From contig NZ_FNBW01000001.1 of assembly GCF_900102465.1 (NCBI RefSeq), forward strand, positions 372,557 through 436,556: a stretch of 64,000 bases of DNA, in the 5' to 3' direction. The translations under genes and the position numbers were made by a program. This document shows, one piece after another, positions 36,235 to 45,237 of the stretch. This stretch comes from Thalassobaculum litoreum DSM 18839 (lineage in GTDB: Bacteria; Pseudomonadota; Alphaproteobacteria; Thalassobaculales; Thalassobaculaceae). The notes under the pieces were generated by a model, which was given only the letters and a program-made list of their open reading frames with translations, ran no database searches and had not been told where the DNA came from. Every line of letters begins with the position of its first letter. The stretch's first letter is position 1.

Positions 36235-38637
36235 GTGGTAATCCGGACCTCCCCGACCGGCCGCCTTTCCCTCACCCTACGGGCGAAATATGTTCTTCTG
36301 GTCTGTGCGGCCGTCGTGCTGTCGATCATCGCGGTCAGCGTGCCGTATTTCTTCTGGGTTGAGCGGCTCACCCTCGCCAAGGCGACCGATGCCCTGAATT
36401 CCGAGGCGGAGCTGGTCGCCGCCCAGGTCAAGGGGCACATCGAACAGCTCCGCAACGATGTGCTGACGGTCTCCCGCATGCCGCCGCTGAAGGAAATCGT
36501 CCGCTCGACGCGCAACGGCGGCGCTGAACCGCCGGACGGCGTCACCGAGGCCCAGTGGCGCGAGCAGGTGGAGATCATCTTCTCCTCGATCGTGGCGGCG
36601 CGGCCGGACTACGCGCAGATGCGCTACATCGGTCTGGCCGACGACGGGCTGGAACTCGTCCGCGTGGATCAGTCGGAGGACGGGTCTATCCGGGTCACCG
36701 GGGAGGCGGACCTGCAGCCCAAGGCGTCGCAGCCCTATTTCCGGGACAGCCTGACCCTCGCCCCGGGCGAGGTTTATTTCTCCGACATCACGCTGAACGT
36801 CGATTTCGGCCAGACGGAAGCCGACAACCCCATGCTCCGGGCGGTGACGCCGGTCGCGGACAGCGCGGGCCAGACAGAAGGCTTGCTCGTCATCAATGCC
36901 CATTTCGGCCGCGTGGTCCGTGAGATCCTGCAACGAATCCCGCCCTCCCGGGAGCTGTATATCGTCACCGAGGCGGGCGACTACGTGCGCCGCAGCGCCT
37001 CCGGCCGGGTCGACGATCTGGTTCTGGCAGGCGCGGGAAACGGCCTGCCGCCGCATCTCAGCAGGTCGATCGCGGCGGACGGCGACGGCGTGCACGGCGC
37101 CAGTACGCATGTCTACGACGACGGGGTGGTCAGCACCGTGCGCTTCGCCCCGGAGGTGGCGCGCTCCGTCGGCATCGTCGTGGTGCTGAGCCAACCCCGC
37201 GCGCTGCTGCTGAAGGAGGTGAGCGAGGCCCGGCGCTCGGCCATTCTTCTCGCCCTCGGCCTGATTCCTGTTATGGCGCTCGTCGCCTTCCTGATCTCCC
37301 GGTGGCTGACGGCCCCCCTGCTCCGCCTGGCCACCGCGCTGCGCCGCGGCACGCCGGGCAACGAGGCGGTCAACCTGCCGACCGACCGGCCGGACGAGAT
37401 CGGCGAGGTGGCGCGGGCGCTGGAGACGCTGATCGACAGGCGGCGACGGATCGAGGCCACGCAAGCCGCCACCCTCGCCCGCCTGCAGTCGATTCTCGAC
37501 AACACCGTGGACGCGATGGTCACCGTGGACACAGCGGGCATCATCCGGAGCTTCAACAACGGGGCCTCCAAGGTCTTCGGCTACTCGCCCGGCGAGATCA
37601 TCGGCCGCGGCATCGACACCCTGATGGTCGATCCGGCCGCCTCCGGCCCCGGAGTTCGTGATGATTCTGGCGACAATCCTGGCGACAATCCTGGCGACAA
37701 TCCTGGCGACGACCGCCGGGGCGGCACGCGTCTGCTTCGGGGACCCGACCGAAAAGGCGTTCTCCGCGAGCTGCGGGAGCAGGATGCCCGGACCAAGGAC
37801 GGCCGGATCATCCCGGTCGAGTTCACCGTCAGCGCGGTGCAGACCGACGACGGCGACATCCTGAGCTGCATCATCCGCGAGATCAGTGAACGCAAGCGGC
37901 TGGAGGCGGAGATCAGCGCCCATGCCGAGGCGCTCGAGCGCAGCAATACCGAACTGGAGGAGTTCGCCTACATCGCCTCCCACGACCTGAAGGAGCCGCT
38001 GCGGGCGATCAGCAACCACACCCAGTTCCTGGCGGAGGATCACGGCGACAAGTTGGACGAGGACGGCCACCGGCGCATCGCCCGGCTGAAGGAACTCTGC
38101 GCCCGCGCCGATCGGCTGATCAGCCAACTGCTGCATTTCTCGCGCCTGGGTCGCGACGCGCTCAAGTTCGAGCAGGTCGATCTTCGCGCCCTCGCCGAGG
38201 AGATCCGAGCGGATCTGGCCGAGACCCTGGCGGCGAACAACGCAGAGGTCCGCATCGCGCCGGATCTGCCCACGGTGCGCGGCGACCGCTCGCGTCTGAC
38301 CAGCCTGATCTACAACCTCGTCGTCAACGGCCTGAAATACAACGACCAGGAGGCGCCGCTGGTCGAGATCGGCGTCCGGCAGGACGGAGCCGAGCCCGCG
38401 GGGCGGGTCGCATTGTTCGTGCGCGACAACGGAATCGGCATCGCGCCGGAGTTCCACGACACCGTGTTCAAGATCTTCAAGCGGCTGAACAGCGAGAAGG
38501 CCTATGGCCCGGGGACGGGGGTGGGTCTGAGCTTCGCGCGCAGGATCGTGGAGCGGCATGGCGGCCATCTGAGCTTCGAGTCGACGCCCGGCGCCGGCAC
38601 GACCTTCTTCTTCGACCTGCAAGGGAGTACGCCATGA
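36235..38637 (+). CDS. Membrane hybrid-free sensor histidine kinase (Cache-HAMP-PAS-HisKA)
   Basis: This protein of about 800 residues has TM1 at about 18-40, a periplasmic Cache-like sensor, TM2 at about 336-357 and a HAMP domain. A PAS domain (LQSILDNTVDAMVTVDTAG), HisKA with His583 (SHDLKEPLRAIS) and HATPase with N (NLVVNGLKYN), G1 (DNGIGIAPEF) and G2 (GTGVGLSFARRIV) boxes follow. The SHDLKEPLR type is related to phytochrome-like kinases that signal to Rcp1-type regulators. A tandem repeat inserts Asp-Asn-Pro-Gly units in the PAS region. GTG 36235 with a GAGGGCGG upstream is preferred to a TTG at 36178. Its stop overlaps the next gene's start (ATGA). Confidence 0.9.
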   Translation: MVIRTSPTGRLSLTLRAKYVLLVCAAVVLSIIAVSVPYFFWVERLTLAKATDALNSEAELVAAQVKGHIEQLRNDVLTVSRMPPLKEIVRSTRNGGAEPPDGVTEAQWREQVEIIFSSIVAARPDYAQMRYIGLADDGLELVRVDQSEDGSIRVTGEADLQPKASQPYFRDSLTLAPGEVYFSDITLNVDFGQTEADNPMLRAVTPVADSAGQTEGLLVINAHFGRVVREILQRIPPSRELYIVTEAGDYVRRSASGRVDDLVLAGAGNGLPPHLSRSIAADGDGVHGASTHVYDDGVVSTVRFAPEVARSVGIVVVLSQPRALLLKEVSEARRSAILLALGLIPVMALVAFLISRWLTAPLLRLATALRRGTPGNEAVNLPTDRPDEIGEVARALETLIDRRRRIEATQAATLARLQSILDNTVDAMVTVDTAGIIRSFNNGASKVFGYSPGEIIGRGIDTLMVDPAASGPGVRDDSGDNPGDNPGDNPGDDRRGGTRLLRGPDRKGVLRELREQDARTKDGRIIPVEFTVSAVQTDDGDILSCIIREISERKRLEAEISAHAEALERSNTELEEFAYIASHDLKEPLRAISNHTQFLAEDHGDKLDEDGHRRIARLKELCARADRLISQLLHFSRLGRDALKFEQVDLRALAEEIRADLAETLAANNAEVRIAPDLPTVRGDRSRLTSLIYNLVVNGLKYNDQEAPLVEIGVRQDGAEPAGRVALFVRDNGIGIAPEFHDTVFKIFKRLNSEKAYGPGTGVGLSFARRIVERHGGHLSFESTPGAGTTFFFDLQGSTP
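37669..37704 (+). repeat. In-frame 12-bp tandem repeat in the kinase gene
   Basis: Three perfect copies of GGCGACAATCCT run from 37669 to 37704 with a partial fourth (GGCGAC) after them. They encode Gly-Asp-Asn-Pro units inside the PAS domain coding region. The multiple of three keeps frame, so copy number could vary without loss of the kinase. Confidence 0.85.
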
Positions 38638-39104
38638 AACCTTTGGCGGAAGTTCAGCCCCTCCTCATCGTGGAGGACAGCGACGACGACTACGAGGCGA
38701 CGGTGCGGGCGCTCAAGCGCGACGGGCCCCTGGCCAACCCGATCCTGCGCTGCGAGAACGGTCGCGAGGCGCTGGATTATATCAAGCGCATGGGCAGCCC
38801 CGAGTGTCCCCGTCCGGGGCTCGTCCTGCTGGACCTGAACATGCCTGGCGTTGACGGCCGCGAGGTCCTGAAGACGCTGAAAAGCAACCCGGCCCTCTCC
38901 ACGATCCCCGTGGTGATCCTGACCACGTCGGATGACGAATGGGACGTCAACAACTGCTACGAGGCCGGCGCCAACACCTACATCAAGAAGCCGGTGGACC
39001 TGGAAGGGTTCTTCTCGGCGCTGAGGTCGCTGCGGGAATACTGGCTGCAGGTCGCGATCCTCCCGCGCGACCCGACCCACGCCGGGTCTGACGATGGCGA
39101 TTGA
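38634..39104 (+). CDS. Rcp1-like response regulator
   Basis: This 156-residue receiver has acidic residues VEDSDDDY, phospho-acceptor Asp67 (LLDLNMPG), Thr97 and Lys119 (YIKKP). Like Rcp1-type regulators it lacks an output domain, and it has a C-terminal helix ending in SLREYWLQVAILP. It overlaps the kinase gene by four bases and is therefore its likely partner. Confidence 0.93.
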   Translation: MKPLAEVQPLLIVEDSDDDYEATVRALKRDGPLANPILRCENGREALDYIKRMGSPECPRPGLVLLDLNMPGVDGREVLKTLKSNPALSTIPVVILTTSDDEWDVNNCYEAGANTYIKKPVDLEGFFSALRSLREYWLQVAILPRDPTHAGSDDGD

Positions 39105-39294
39105 CAGCGGTCCGCCGCCCCCGTAGCTACGGCGACGGGTGAGAGACGCCCGCCGCTCGCCGGGCGTGTCCCGACGGTGAAGATCTCCCGGCCGCCTCGG
39201 CCGCGAAGACAGTGCGGTACGTGACCCCTCCTCCGGTCCGGCGGCAAGGCGAGCCCCGCTCTGCGCGACCGTATGCGAGGAACGGAGTCACCTC

Positions 39295-39753
39295 ATGACC
39301 TCCCCAATCCACACCAACCCCATCCACACCATCGACCAGGCCAAGGCGCGGGCCAGGGCCCTGCGTGCCGAACGGGCGGCCGCGGGTCGGACGATCAGCC
39401 ATTCCGCAGCGCTGGAACAGGTCGCCCGGGACCAGGGCTTTGCGAGCTGGAACGTTCTGTCGGCACGGCTGTCGAACGCGCCGGAGGTCGCCCTGCAGGT
39501 CGGCGACCGGGTCGCCGGCCGGTATCTCGGTCAACCGTTCGAGGCCAGCGTGCTGGCGGTGCGCACGCTCGGTCACGGACAGGGCTTCGACATCACGCTG
39601 GAGTTCGACACGCCGGTGGACGTGGTCACCTTCGACAGCTTCTCGGCGTTCCGCAGCCGGGTGACGGCGACGATCTCGCCCGGCGGAACCTCCTTCGCCA
39701 GGACCGGAAACGGGGTTCCACAGCTCGTCGTGGCCCGGATCGAACCGATCTGA
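39295..39753 (+). CDS. Glyoxalase-related small protein
   Basis: The 152-residue product has an N-terminal helical domain with SHSAALEQVARDQGFASWN, the pattern found in glyoxalase-superfamily-related proteins (Glyoxalase_8 type). The remaining beta-rich part (VALQVGDRVAGRYLGQPFEA, LEFDTPVDVVTFDSF) is compact. It stands alone with GGAACGGAG upstream of its ATG. No metal ligands of true glyoxalase I are evident, so catalysis is uncertain. Confidence 0.7.
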   Translation: MTSPIHTNPIHTIDQAKARARALRAERAAAGRTISHSAALEQVARDQGFASWNVLSARLSNAPEVALQVGDRVAGRYLGQPFEASVLAVRTLGHGQGFDITLEFDTPVDVVTFDSFSAFRSRVTATISPGGTSFARTGNGVPQLVVARIEPI

Positions 39754-39802
39754 TCAGGTGAATTCGTTCTATCTTAAATGGGTTAGAGGGCAATTCACGG
39801 TA

Positions 39803-39819
39803 CAGATCGTTTCGATCTG
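39803..39819. other. Short stem-loop between convergent genes
   Basis: CAGATCG and CGATCTG form a perfect 7-bp stem with a three-base loop between the convergent genes ending at 39753 and 39833. No T run follows on either strand, so intrinsic termination is doubtful. Confidence 0.4.
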
Positions 39820-39832
39820 AACCGATCGCACT

Positions 39833-40318
39833 CTAGCCCGCCAAACTCGCGGACGACGGTGGAACCGGCGACCGGTCATCGGATCGCTCACCGGTGACGC
39901 CGTCCTCCGCGCCATAGGGCGCGGCCGGATCCTGGCCCTGGATCCAGGCATGGGCCTCCTGCGTGCAGAAGAACCAGCGCCGGCGGTAGGGTCTGGAATC
40001 GTCCAGGCCCTCGGCCCAGAGCTTGAGGATATGCGCGTCGGTCGGATTGGAGACCACGCAGGCGATGGAGAGCGGCCGGACCGGCCTGGTCGGCCGGACC
40101 TCGTTCTTCACGGTGAAGACGTCGCGCAGCATCGCCATCGTCAGGCCGCTGAGATCGGCCTGCCGCAGATCCCACACGATACCCTTGCGCTCGACCCCGT
40201 CCTCGAGGCCGCGCAGCTCATGGATGATCGGAATGACGGTCTCGGCGACGAAGCGGTCCCGAAAGTCGATCTCGGCGACATCCCGCTCGGCGTTGAACGT
40301 GATGGTATAGCCACTCAT
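39833..40318 (-). CDS. SpoIIAA/STAS-like protein with disordered tail
   Basis: The 161-residue product has an N-terminal strand (YTITFNAERDVAEIDFRDRF), a helix, and IVWDLRQADLSGLTMAMLRD, the core look of SpoIIAA-like proteins. WFFCTQEAHAWIQGQ follows and the last 25 residues are low-complexity. It stands alone, facing away from erpA. A regulatory role is guessed from fold resemblance only. Confidence 0.6.
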   Translation of the reverse strand: MSGYTITFNAERDVAEIDFRDRFVAETVIPIIHELRGLEDGVERKGIVWDLRQADLSGLTMAMLRDVFTVKNEVRPTRPVRPLSIACVVSNPTDAHILKLWAEGLDDSRPYRRRWFFCTQEAHAWIQGQDPAAPYGAEDGVTGERSDDRSPVPPSSASLAG

Positions 40319-40457
40319 TCGCTGCCTTCTGACCCGCCCGGGTCGGTTTTCTACTCGAGGTCGGTTCTCTGCCCTGCCAGTAGCGGCATCCCGTCATCGA
40401 TTGCAAAAGTACCGTGACGGCTGTTGGAGTCATAGAGGCGTATTCACAGCGGCGTGA

Positions 40458-41000
40458 TCACAGCCGAGGTCGTTTCTCCGGATACGGCTCGAAATAGGCG
40501 TAGAAGATAAACGCGTATTCCCGGGCCGAGATCCGGTAGGGCGTGATCAGCCGGCGCACGCTGCGCACATAGTCGACCGCGCCGATATACGGCCCTTCCG
40601 AGAGCACCGGACCGCCATGGCGCAGGGACCAGGCGAATTCGCGGCGCATGACGTCCTGGTTCTTCAGCGGCAGCGCCCGCATCGGCCGGTTGTTGCCGTA
40701 GAAGCCGTTATGGGCCTCGATGGCGCTGCCGATCATCACCACCCTGAACTCCCGTCGTCCCGCGCCGACAAGCTTGGTCAGGCAGACATTGGCCCAGTGG
40801 CGGGCCGGCATGCGGAGAACGTCGAAATCCGCATAATCCGGCAGGGAGCCGATCGTGCCGCCGGCCTCGAACCAGACACGCGCAAGATCCCGCCACGCGC
40901 CGTCCGGCGCGTCGTCCACCGAGCTCAGAAAGTCACGGTGATTCGTGGCGTAGGGCTCCGACCGCTCCATGGTATTCTGCCGCTCCGCCCACCCGTCCAT
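40458..41000 (-). CDS. PAS domain protein (PAS_5 type)
   Basis: This 180-residue protein has the layout of stand-alone PAS_5-type proteins common in Rhodospirillales. A helical lead-in is followed by LPDYADFDVLRMPARHWANV, then FRVVMIGSAIEAHNGFYGNN, RRLITPYRISAREYAFIFYA and a Pro/Arg-rich end. There is no output domain. ATG 41000 is used; an ATG ten codons further in (40970) is also plausible. It lies next to another small sensory protein. Confidence 0.75.
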   Translation of the reverse strand: MDGWAERQNTMERSEPYATNHRDFLSSVDDAPDGAWRDLARVWFEAGGTIGSLPDYADFDVLRMPARHWANVCLTKLVGAGRREFRVVMIGSAIEAHNGFYGNNRPMRALPLKNQDVMRREFAWSLRHGGPVLSEGPYIGAVDYVRSVRRLITPYRISAREYAFIFYAYFEPYPEKRPRL

Positions 41001-41069
41001 CCTGCCACCCGTTGAAGCCTGGGCCTCCGAGCCTTATCTTTGAACCAAGAGTGTTAAAGGATCGCAAAC

Positions 41070-41426
41070 ATGCCCGACGGCGCCGTTCAGGATAGAGCCT
41101 TCGCCATCACCGAGAGTGCCGCCAAACGCATCGCCTTCCTGAAGACCCAGGAAGCCGACGGCGACGCGCTGAAGATGCGCGTGTCGGTGCTCGGCGGCGG
41201 GTGCTCCGGCTTCCAGTACGTCTTCGACTTCGACCGCACGGTGAACGACGACGATCATGTCTTCGAACGCAACGGCGTCGAGGTCCTGGTCGACGACGTC
41301 TCGCTCGACTTGCTGTCCGGCGCCCAACTCGACTACAAGGACGAGCTGATCGGCGCCTATTTCGCGGTGGAGAACCCGAACGCCACCGCCTCCTGCGGCT
41401 GCGGCACCAGCTTCGCGATCGGCTGA
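41070..41426 (+). CDS. erpA: Iron-sulfur cluster insertion protein ErpA
   Basis: This 118-residue A-type carrier delivers iron-sulfur clusters to target enzymes. The three conserved cysteines are Cys45 (GGGCSGFQY), Cys109 and Cys111 (SCGCGTSF). The N-terminal ITESAAKRI and the length fit ErpA/IscA proteins; I prefer ErpA from the QYVFDFD and ASCGCGTSF forms. No isc or suf genes adjoin it. Downstream is xthA. Confidence 0.92.
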   Translation: MPDGAVQDRAFAITESAAKRIAFLKTQEADGDALKMRVSVLGGGCSGFQYVFDFDRTVNDDDHVFERNGVEVLVDDVSLDLLSGAQLDYKDELIGAYFAVENPNATASCGCGTSFAIG

Positions 41427-41547
41427 GCGCCTCCCCTCTCCCGCTGCCTCCGGCTAACGGGCTTGCGGTCGCCGACCGTTTGCGCTGACCTTTGGCCTCC
41501 CGCGCCCATCCGCGAGCGAGAAGGCCCAAGCCCATGAAGCCGACCCC

Positions 41548-42324
41548 ATGAAGATCGCCACCTGGAACGTCAACTCGATCAAGGCGCGTCTGCCGAACGT
41601 CCTGGACTGGCTGAAGACCGCCGAGCCCGACGTGGTGCTGATGCAGGAGATCAAGACCGTCGACGAGGGCTTTCCCCGTCTGGAGATCGAGGACCTGGGC
41701 TACCAGTGCGCCGTGCACGGGCAGAAGAGCTATAACGGCGTGGCGATTCTCTCCAGACGCGGCCTGGAGGACGTCTCCGCCCGGCTCGCCGGCGACGACG
41801 CGGATGAGCAGGCGCGCTATCTGGAGGCGACGGTCGAGGGTGTGCGGGTGGCGACGATCTACCTGCCCAACGGCAATCCGGCCGACAGCGAGAAATACCC
41901 CTACAAGCTCGGCTGGATGAAACGGCTGAAGGCCCGGGCGGCCGAACTGCTCGCCGAGGAGCGCCCCGTTGTGCTGGGCGGCGACTACAACGTCATCCCC
42001 ACCGACGACGATGTGCACGATCCGGTCGCCTGGCAGGGCGACGCGCTGATCAGGCCGGAGACCCGGGCCGCGTTCCGCGAGATCCTGTATCTGGGCTATA
42101 CCGACGCCTTCCGGGCCAAGGTTCCCACCCCGCACAGATACTCGTTCTGGGATTATCAGGGCGGCGCCTGGCAGAAGGATCACGGCATCCGCATCGATCA
42201 CCTGCTGCTGTCGCCCCAGGCGGCCGACCGGCTGCAGGACGCCGGCATCGACAGCAAGCCGCGCGGCAAGGAGAAGGCCAGCGACCACACGCCGGTCTGG
42301 TGCACCCTGGCCGACCCGGAATGA
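41548..42324 (+). CDS. xthA: Exodeoxyribonuclease III
   Basis: This 258-residue AP endonuclease/3'-5' exonuclease acts in base excision repair. It shows MKIATWNVNSIKAR, LMQEIK (catalytic Glu), YLPNGNP, VLGGDYNVIP and the final ASDHTPVW. All catalytic residues of the family are visible. The next small gene overlaps its stop (ATGA, 42321-42324). Confidence 0.95.
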   Translation: MKIATWNVNSIKARLPNVLDWLKTAEPDVVLMQEIKTVDEGFPRLEIEDLGYQCAVHGQKSYNGVAILSRRGLEDVSARLAGDDADEQARYLEATVEGVRVATIYLPNGNPADSEKYPYKLGWMKRLKARAAELLAEERPVVLGGDYNVIPTDDDVHDPVAWQGDALIRPETRAAFREILYLGYTDAFRAKVPTPHRYSFWDYQGGAWQKDHGIRIDHLLLSPQAADRLQDAGIDSKPRGKEKASDHTPVWCTLADPE

Positions 42325-42641
42325 TCGCGGGCGCGGCCGTGGAGGGAGGCTGTCTCTGCGGCGCCACGGTGTTCTTCGAGGACCTCGACGTCCCGTTGGC
42401 CTTCGGTCCCGAGTGCCACCTCTTCGCCGCCGACGCGGTGTCCGGCCTGGTCATGGGCGACGGAGCGGGGTTGGGCATGTGGGCATTCGGGGAAAGATGG
42501 GGCACCGTCCTTCCCGCCTGCGCGCTGATGAGCGTAGCCGCCTGCACCCAGGTCACCATCCATGCCTGCGACGGCAGCGTCGCCCAGATCCTTGCCCAGG
42601 GTTTCTCCGACAAGATGAGTGCGGCCCCGGCGGCGAAGTAG
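42321..42641 (+). CDS. Small conserved-length protein, function unknown
   Basis: The 106-residue product is hydrophobic but has no clear transmembrane span. It contains several cysteines (GGCLCGATVFF, ECHLF, PACAL, AACTQ, HACDG). The ATG overlaps the xthA stop, so it is probably co-translated. The paired CLCG near the start recalls metal-binding proteins of the GFA type, but the rest does not match, so I give no function. Confidence 0.55.
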   Translation: MIAGAAVEGGCLCGATVFFEDLDVPLAFGPECHLFAADAVSGLVMGDGAGLGMWAFGERWGTVLPACALMSVAACTQVTIHACDGSVAQILAQGFSDKMSAAPAAK

Positions 42642-42646
42642 GCCCC

Positions 42647-44158
42647 CTACCCGTTCCAGACCGGCCCGTTCCAGACCGGGCCGAGCGGCGACAGGCGCAT
42701 GCCCCGGCGCAGCTTCTTCCAGGGCAGCTTGGCCGGGTCGGCGATCATCGGACCCGGGGCGGCCGCCACCAGGATCTCGTGGGCGATCGGGGCGAAATCG
42801 GCGCGGAAATGCACCGAGGACTTGTTGACCAGGATCGCCTGCTCGGTCGGCTCGATCCCGACATAGCGGTACAGGTTCTGGTCGGCCATCTGCACCTTGT
42901 GGGTCGCCAGCGCGATCCGCACCCCGCCGATCCGCAGGCAGGCGGAGAGGCCCAACCGCATCTTGGCGTTCTTGTAGAACGGTCCCGTGCCCGTGGTCTG
43001 GCCGTCATGCAGCGCCTCCACGGTATAGGTCGCCTCCAGTGGCGTGTCGCCGGGGATGCCGGAACAGCCGCCCAGCGGGATGGTGATCTGCGCCCCCACC
43101 CCAGCGGCATGGGCCGCCTTGGCCGCTTCCGGGTCGATCATCAGGCCGATCGCCGCCTTCTCCACGCCCGTGTTCACCAGCGCCTTCAGCATGCCCGCCG
43201 TGTCGCCGTTGCCGCCGGCGCCCGGATTGTCCTGGGTGTCGGCGATCACCACCGGCTTGGACGCCCCCTGGGACAGCCGCACCGCCTCGGCCACAGCCTC
43301 GTCCGGGTCGTAGATCTTGCCGGCGAATTCCGGCTCCAGGCGGCGGATATCGGCGGCGATGGCGTCGGCCGCCCGGTCCGCGTCCGCCTGGGTGGCGCCG
43401 TAGGCGAAGATGCTCGGCCCGCAATCGGCGATATCGGCGGCCGGGAAGCCCGGCAGGTAGGAGGTGGTCCACACCCCGCCGGTCTCCATCGCGGTCATCC
43501 GGTCGTAGACCGGCCCGGACGGCGCCATCATCGTGCACTGCCAGGACAGCGGAATGAGAAAGTCGATCTGGCGATAGGCCTTGGCCGGCTTGCCCTCGGT
43601 CAGGATGCGGTCGAGCACGGCGGCGGTCCGCTTGCCGGTATCGGCCATGTCCACATGGGGATAGGTCTTATAGGCCACGCAGGCGGTGACCAGCTCGTGG
43701 AATCGCCGGGTCATGTTGCCGTGCAGGTCGAGCGACACGATGATCGGCAGGTCGGGGCCGACCACCTCGCGCACCCGGGCGACGGTCTCGCCCTCCCCGT
43801 CCTCATGGCTCTCGGTCACCATGGCGCCGTGCAGGCAGAGATAGACCGCGTCGATGGCGCCGGCGTCCCGGATCCCCTGGCAGATCATGCCGGTGATCCG
43901 GTCGAACGCCTCGTCGGTGACCACGTCCGAGGGCGCGGCGGCGGCCCAGGTGGTGGCGACCAGCTCGTGGCCGGCGGCCTGCGCGCCCTCGATGAAGCCG
44001 GCGCAGGAGATGTTGCGGCCCTCCATGGCGGCGAACAGCTCGTTGCCGGTGGTCACCGGCGGCCAGCCACCGCCGATATTGAAGGCGTCCCAGCCCGCCT
44101 TGGTCGGCGCGAAGGTGTTGGTCTCGTGCTGAAATCCGCCGATCGCGATCCGCGCCAT
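42647..44158 (-). CDS. M81 family metallopeptidase (MlrC-like)
   Basis: This 503-residue protein matches the MlrC/M81 zinc peptidase family. The opening RIAIGGFQHETNTFAPTKAG carries the first ligands; YLCLHGAMV, SLDLHGNMT and the C-terminal domain with GGCSGIPGDTPLEA are also typical. MlrC was first described in microcystin degradation, but most homologues have unknown peptide or cyclic-amide substrates. The C-terminus ends in GPVWNGPVWNG because of a DNA tandem repeat. The LysR gene upstream reads in the same direction 110 bases away. Confidence 0.9.
   Translation of the reverse strand: MARIAIGGFQHETNTFAPTKAGWDAFNIGGGWPPVTTGNELFAAMEGRNISCAGFIEGAQAAGHELVATTWAAAAPSDVVTDEAFDRITGMICQGIRDAGAIDAVYLCLHGAMVTESHEDGEGETVARVREVVGPDLPIIVSLDLHGNMTRRFHELVTACVAYKTYPHVDMADTGKRTAAVLDRILTEGKPAKAYRQIDFLIPLSWQCTMMAPSGPVYDRMTAMETGGVWTTSYLPGFPAADIADCGPSIFAYGATQADADRAADAIAADIRRLEPEFAGKIYDPDEAVAEAVRLSQGASKPVVIADTQDNPGAGGNGDTAGMLKALVNTGVEKAAIGLMIDPEAAKAAHAAGVGAQITIPLGGCSGIPGDTPLEATYTVEALHDGQTTGTGPFYKNAKMRLGLSACLRIGGVRIALATHKVQMADQNLYRYVGIEPTEQAILVNKSSVHFRADFAPIAHEILVAAAPGPMIADPAKLPWKKLRRGMRLSPLGPVWNGPVWNG
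42650..42679. repeat. 15-bp perfect tandem repeat at an ORF end
   Basis: CCCGTTCCAGACCGG occurs twice without a gap, directly before the stop of the M81 peptidase gene. It adds one extra Gly-Pro-Val-Trp-Asn unit to the protein. The identity suggests a recent slippage event. Confidence 0.9.
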
Positions 44159-44268
44159 GGTCTGTCCTCATCGCCGCAGTGGGTTGACGCGAGGAGCTTA
44201 GACGAGCGGCGGCGCCGGGAAAACGCATGGAAATCGGCATCCGCATCCGGTCCCCGAGACGCGTCCCC

Positions 44269-45141
44269 TCAGCGCTCGGCCATCTGCTCCTCGTGGAAGC
44301 AGGTGGCGATCCAGCCGGCGACGCTGCGCACCGACGGGTTGTTCGACAGCTCCTCGCGGGCGACGACCCAGTAATCGGCTTGCAGCGCGGCGATCTCCGG
44401 CGACAGGCGCAGACCCCCCGGCAGGGCGTTGCCGATGAAGCACGGCAGGACCGCAACCCCGGCGCCGGCCGCCACGGCGGCGGCCATCTGGTCGGTGCGG
44501 GACATGCGGGCCGCCGCCGGCCGGTCGCCGATCAGCTCGGTGATCCACTGCATGGCCGAATAATGCTGCTGCTCGGCGATGAAGGTCAGCCACGGCAGGG
44601 CGGCCAGATCCGCCCTCTCCAGCGGCAGCGCGCGACCGTCGGCGAAGGAGGCCGCCCCGTAGACCGCGCAGGCAATCGATCCTATCCGCCAGGTCAGCCC
44701 CTCGCCGATCGGCGGCATGCGGTGGCGCACGACGATCTCCGGAACCCTGGCGGCCTGCGTAATGGTATCGCCGGACAGCACCAGCTCGACCCGTGGCCCG
44801 GTCGGTAGCGTGCCGAGCCCGCGAGCCAGAAGAGCGGCCGGCCATTCCATCGCCTCCACCCGGACCGTCTCGGCCAGGCCGCGGATCTTGTCGCGGGCCC
44901 GGCGTTCGACCCGCAGGGCCGTGGTCTCAACCGCCCGCACCTCGGGCAGGAGTTCCGCCCCGGCCTCGGTGAGCCGGTGGCCGTCGCGGTCGCGCTCGAA
45001 CAAGGGCAGACCGAGATCGCTTTCCAGCGATCGGATATGCCGCGCCACGGTCGGCTGGCTCACGGCGAGCTCGATCGACGCCCGGCGCAGGCTGCCGGTG
45101 CGGGCAACGGCGAGAAACGCCTGAAGATCGTCCCAGTTCAT
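44269..45141 (-). CDS. LysR family transcriptional regulator
   Basis: The 290-residue product has an N-terminal winged helix (MNWDDLQAFLAVARTGSLRR, VSQPTVARHIRSLE, LGLPLFERDRDGHRLTEAG) and a substrate-binding C-terminal domain. The ATG at 45141 gives the standard LysR start. It is divergent from an EamA transporter gene, the usual layout when a LysR protein controls its neighbour. Confidence 0.93.
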   Translation of the reverse strand: MNWDDLQAFLAVARTGSLRRASIELAVSQPTVARHIRSLESDLGLPLFERDRDGHRLTEAGAELLPEVRAVETTALRVERRARDKIRGLAETVRVEAMEWPAALLARGLGTLPTGPRVELVLSGDTITQAARVPEIVVRHRMPPIGEGLTWRIGSIACAVYGAASFADGRALPLERADLAALPWLTFIAEQQHYSAMQWITELIGDRPAAARMSRTDQMAAAVAAGAGVAVLPCFIGNALPGGLRLSPEIAALQADYWVVAREELSNNPSVRSVAGWIATCFHEEQMAER

Positions 45142-45144
45142 GAA

Positions 45145-45174
45145 ACGAATTTGTAACGCCAGAACCGAATTCGT
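45145..45174. promoter_or_regulatory. Inverted repeat between LysR and EamA genes
   Basis: ACGAAT (45145-45150) and ATTCGT (45169-45174) form an inverted repeat in the 96-base divergent region. An AT-rich start just inside the LysR gene is typical of a LysR operator controlling both directions. The binding protein is inferred. Confidence 0.35.
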
Positions 45175-45237
45175 GGAACGAAAAGCGAGGGGCTGCTGTC
45201 CTATACCGGGGGCATCGACCCCGCGAAGAGGTCCCCG

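Noticed and set aside
39169-39294. Possible extra gene between the response regulator and the glyoxalase-related gene
   Set aside because: Only shadow-type frames with no ribosome site or recognisable motif occur there.
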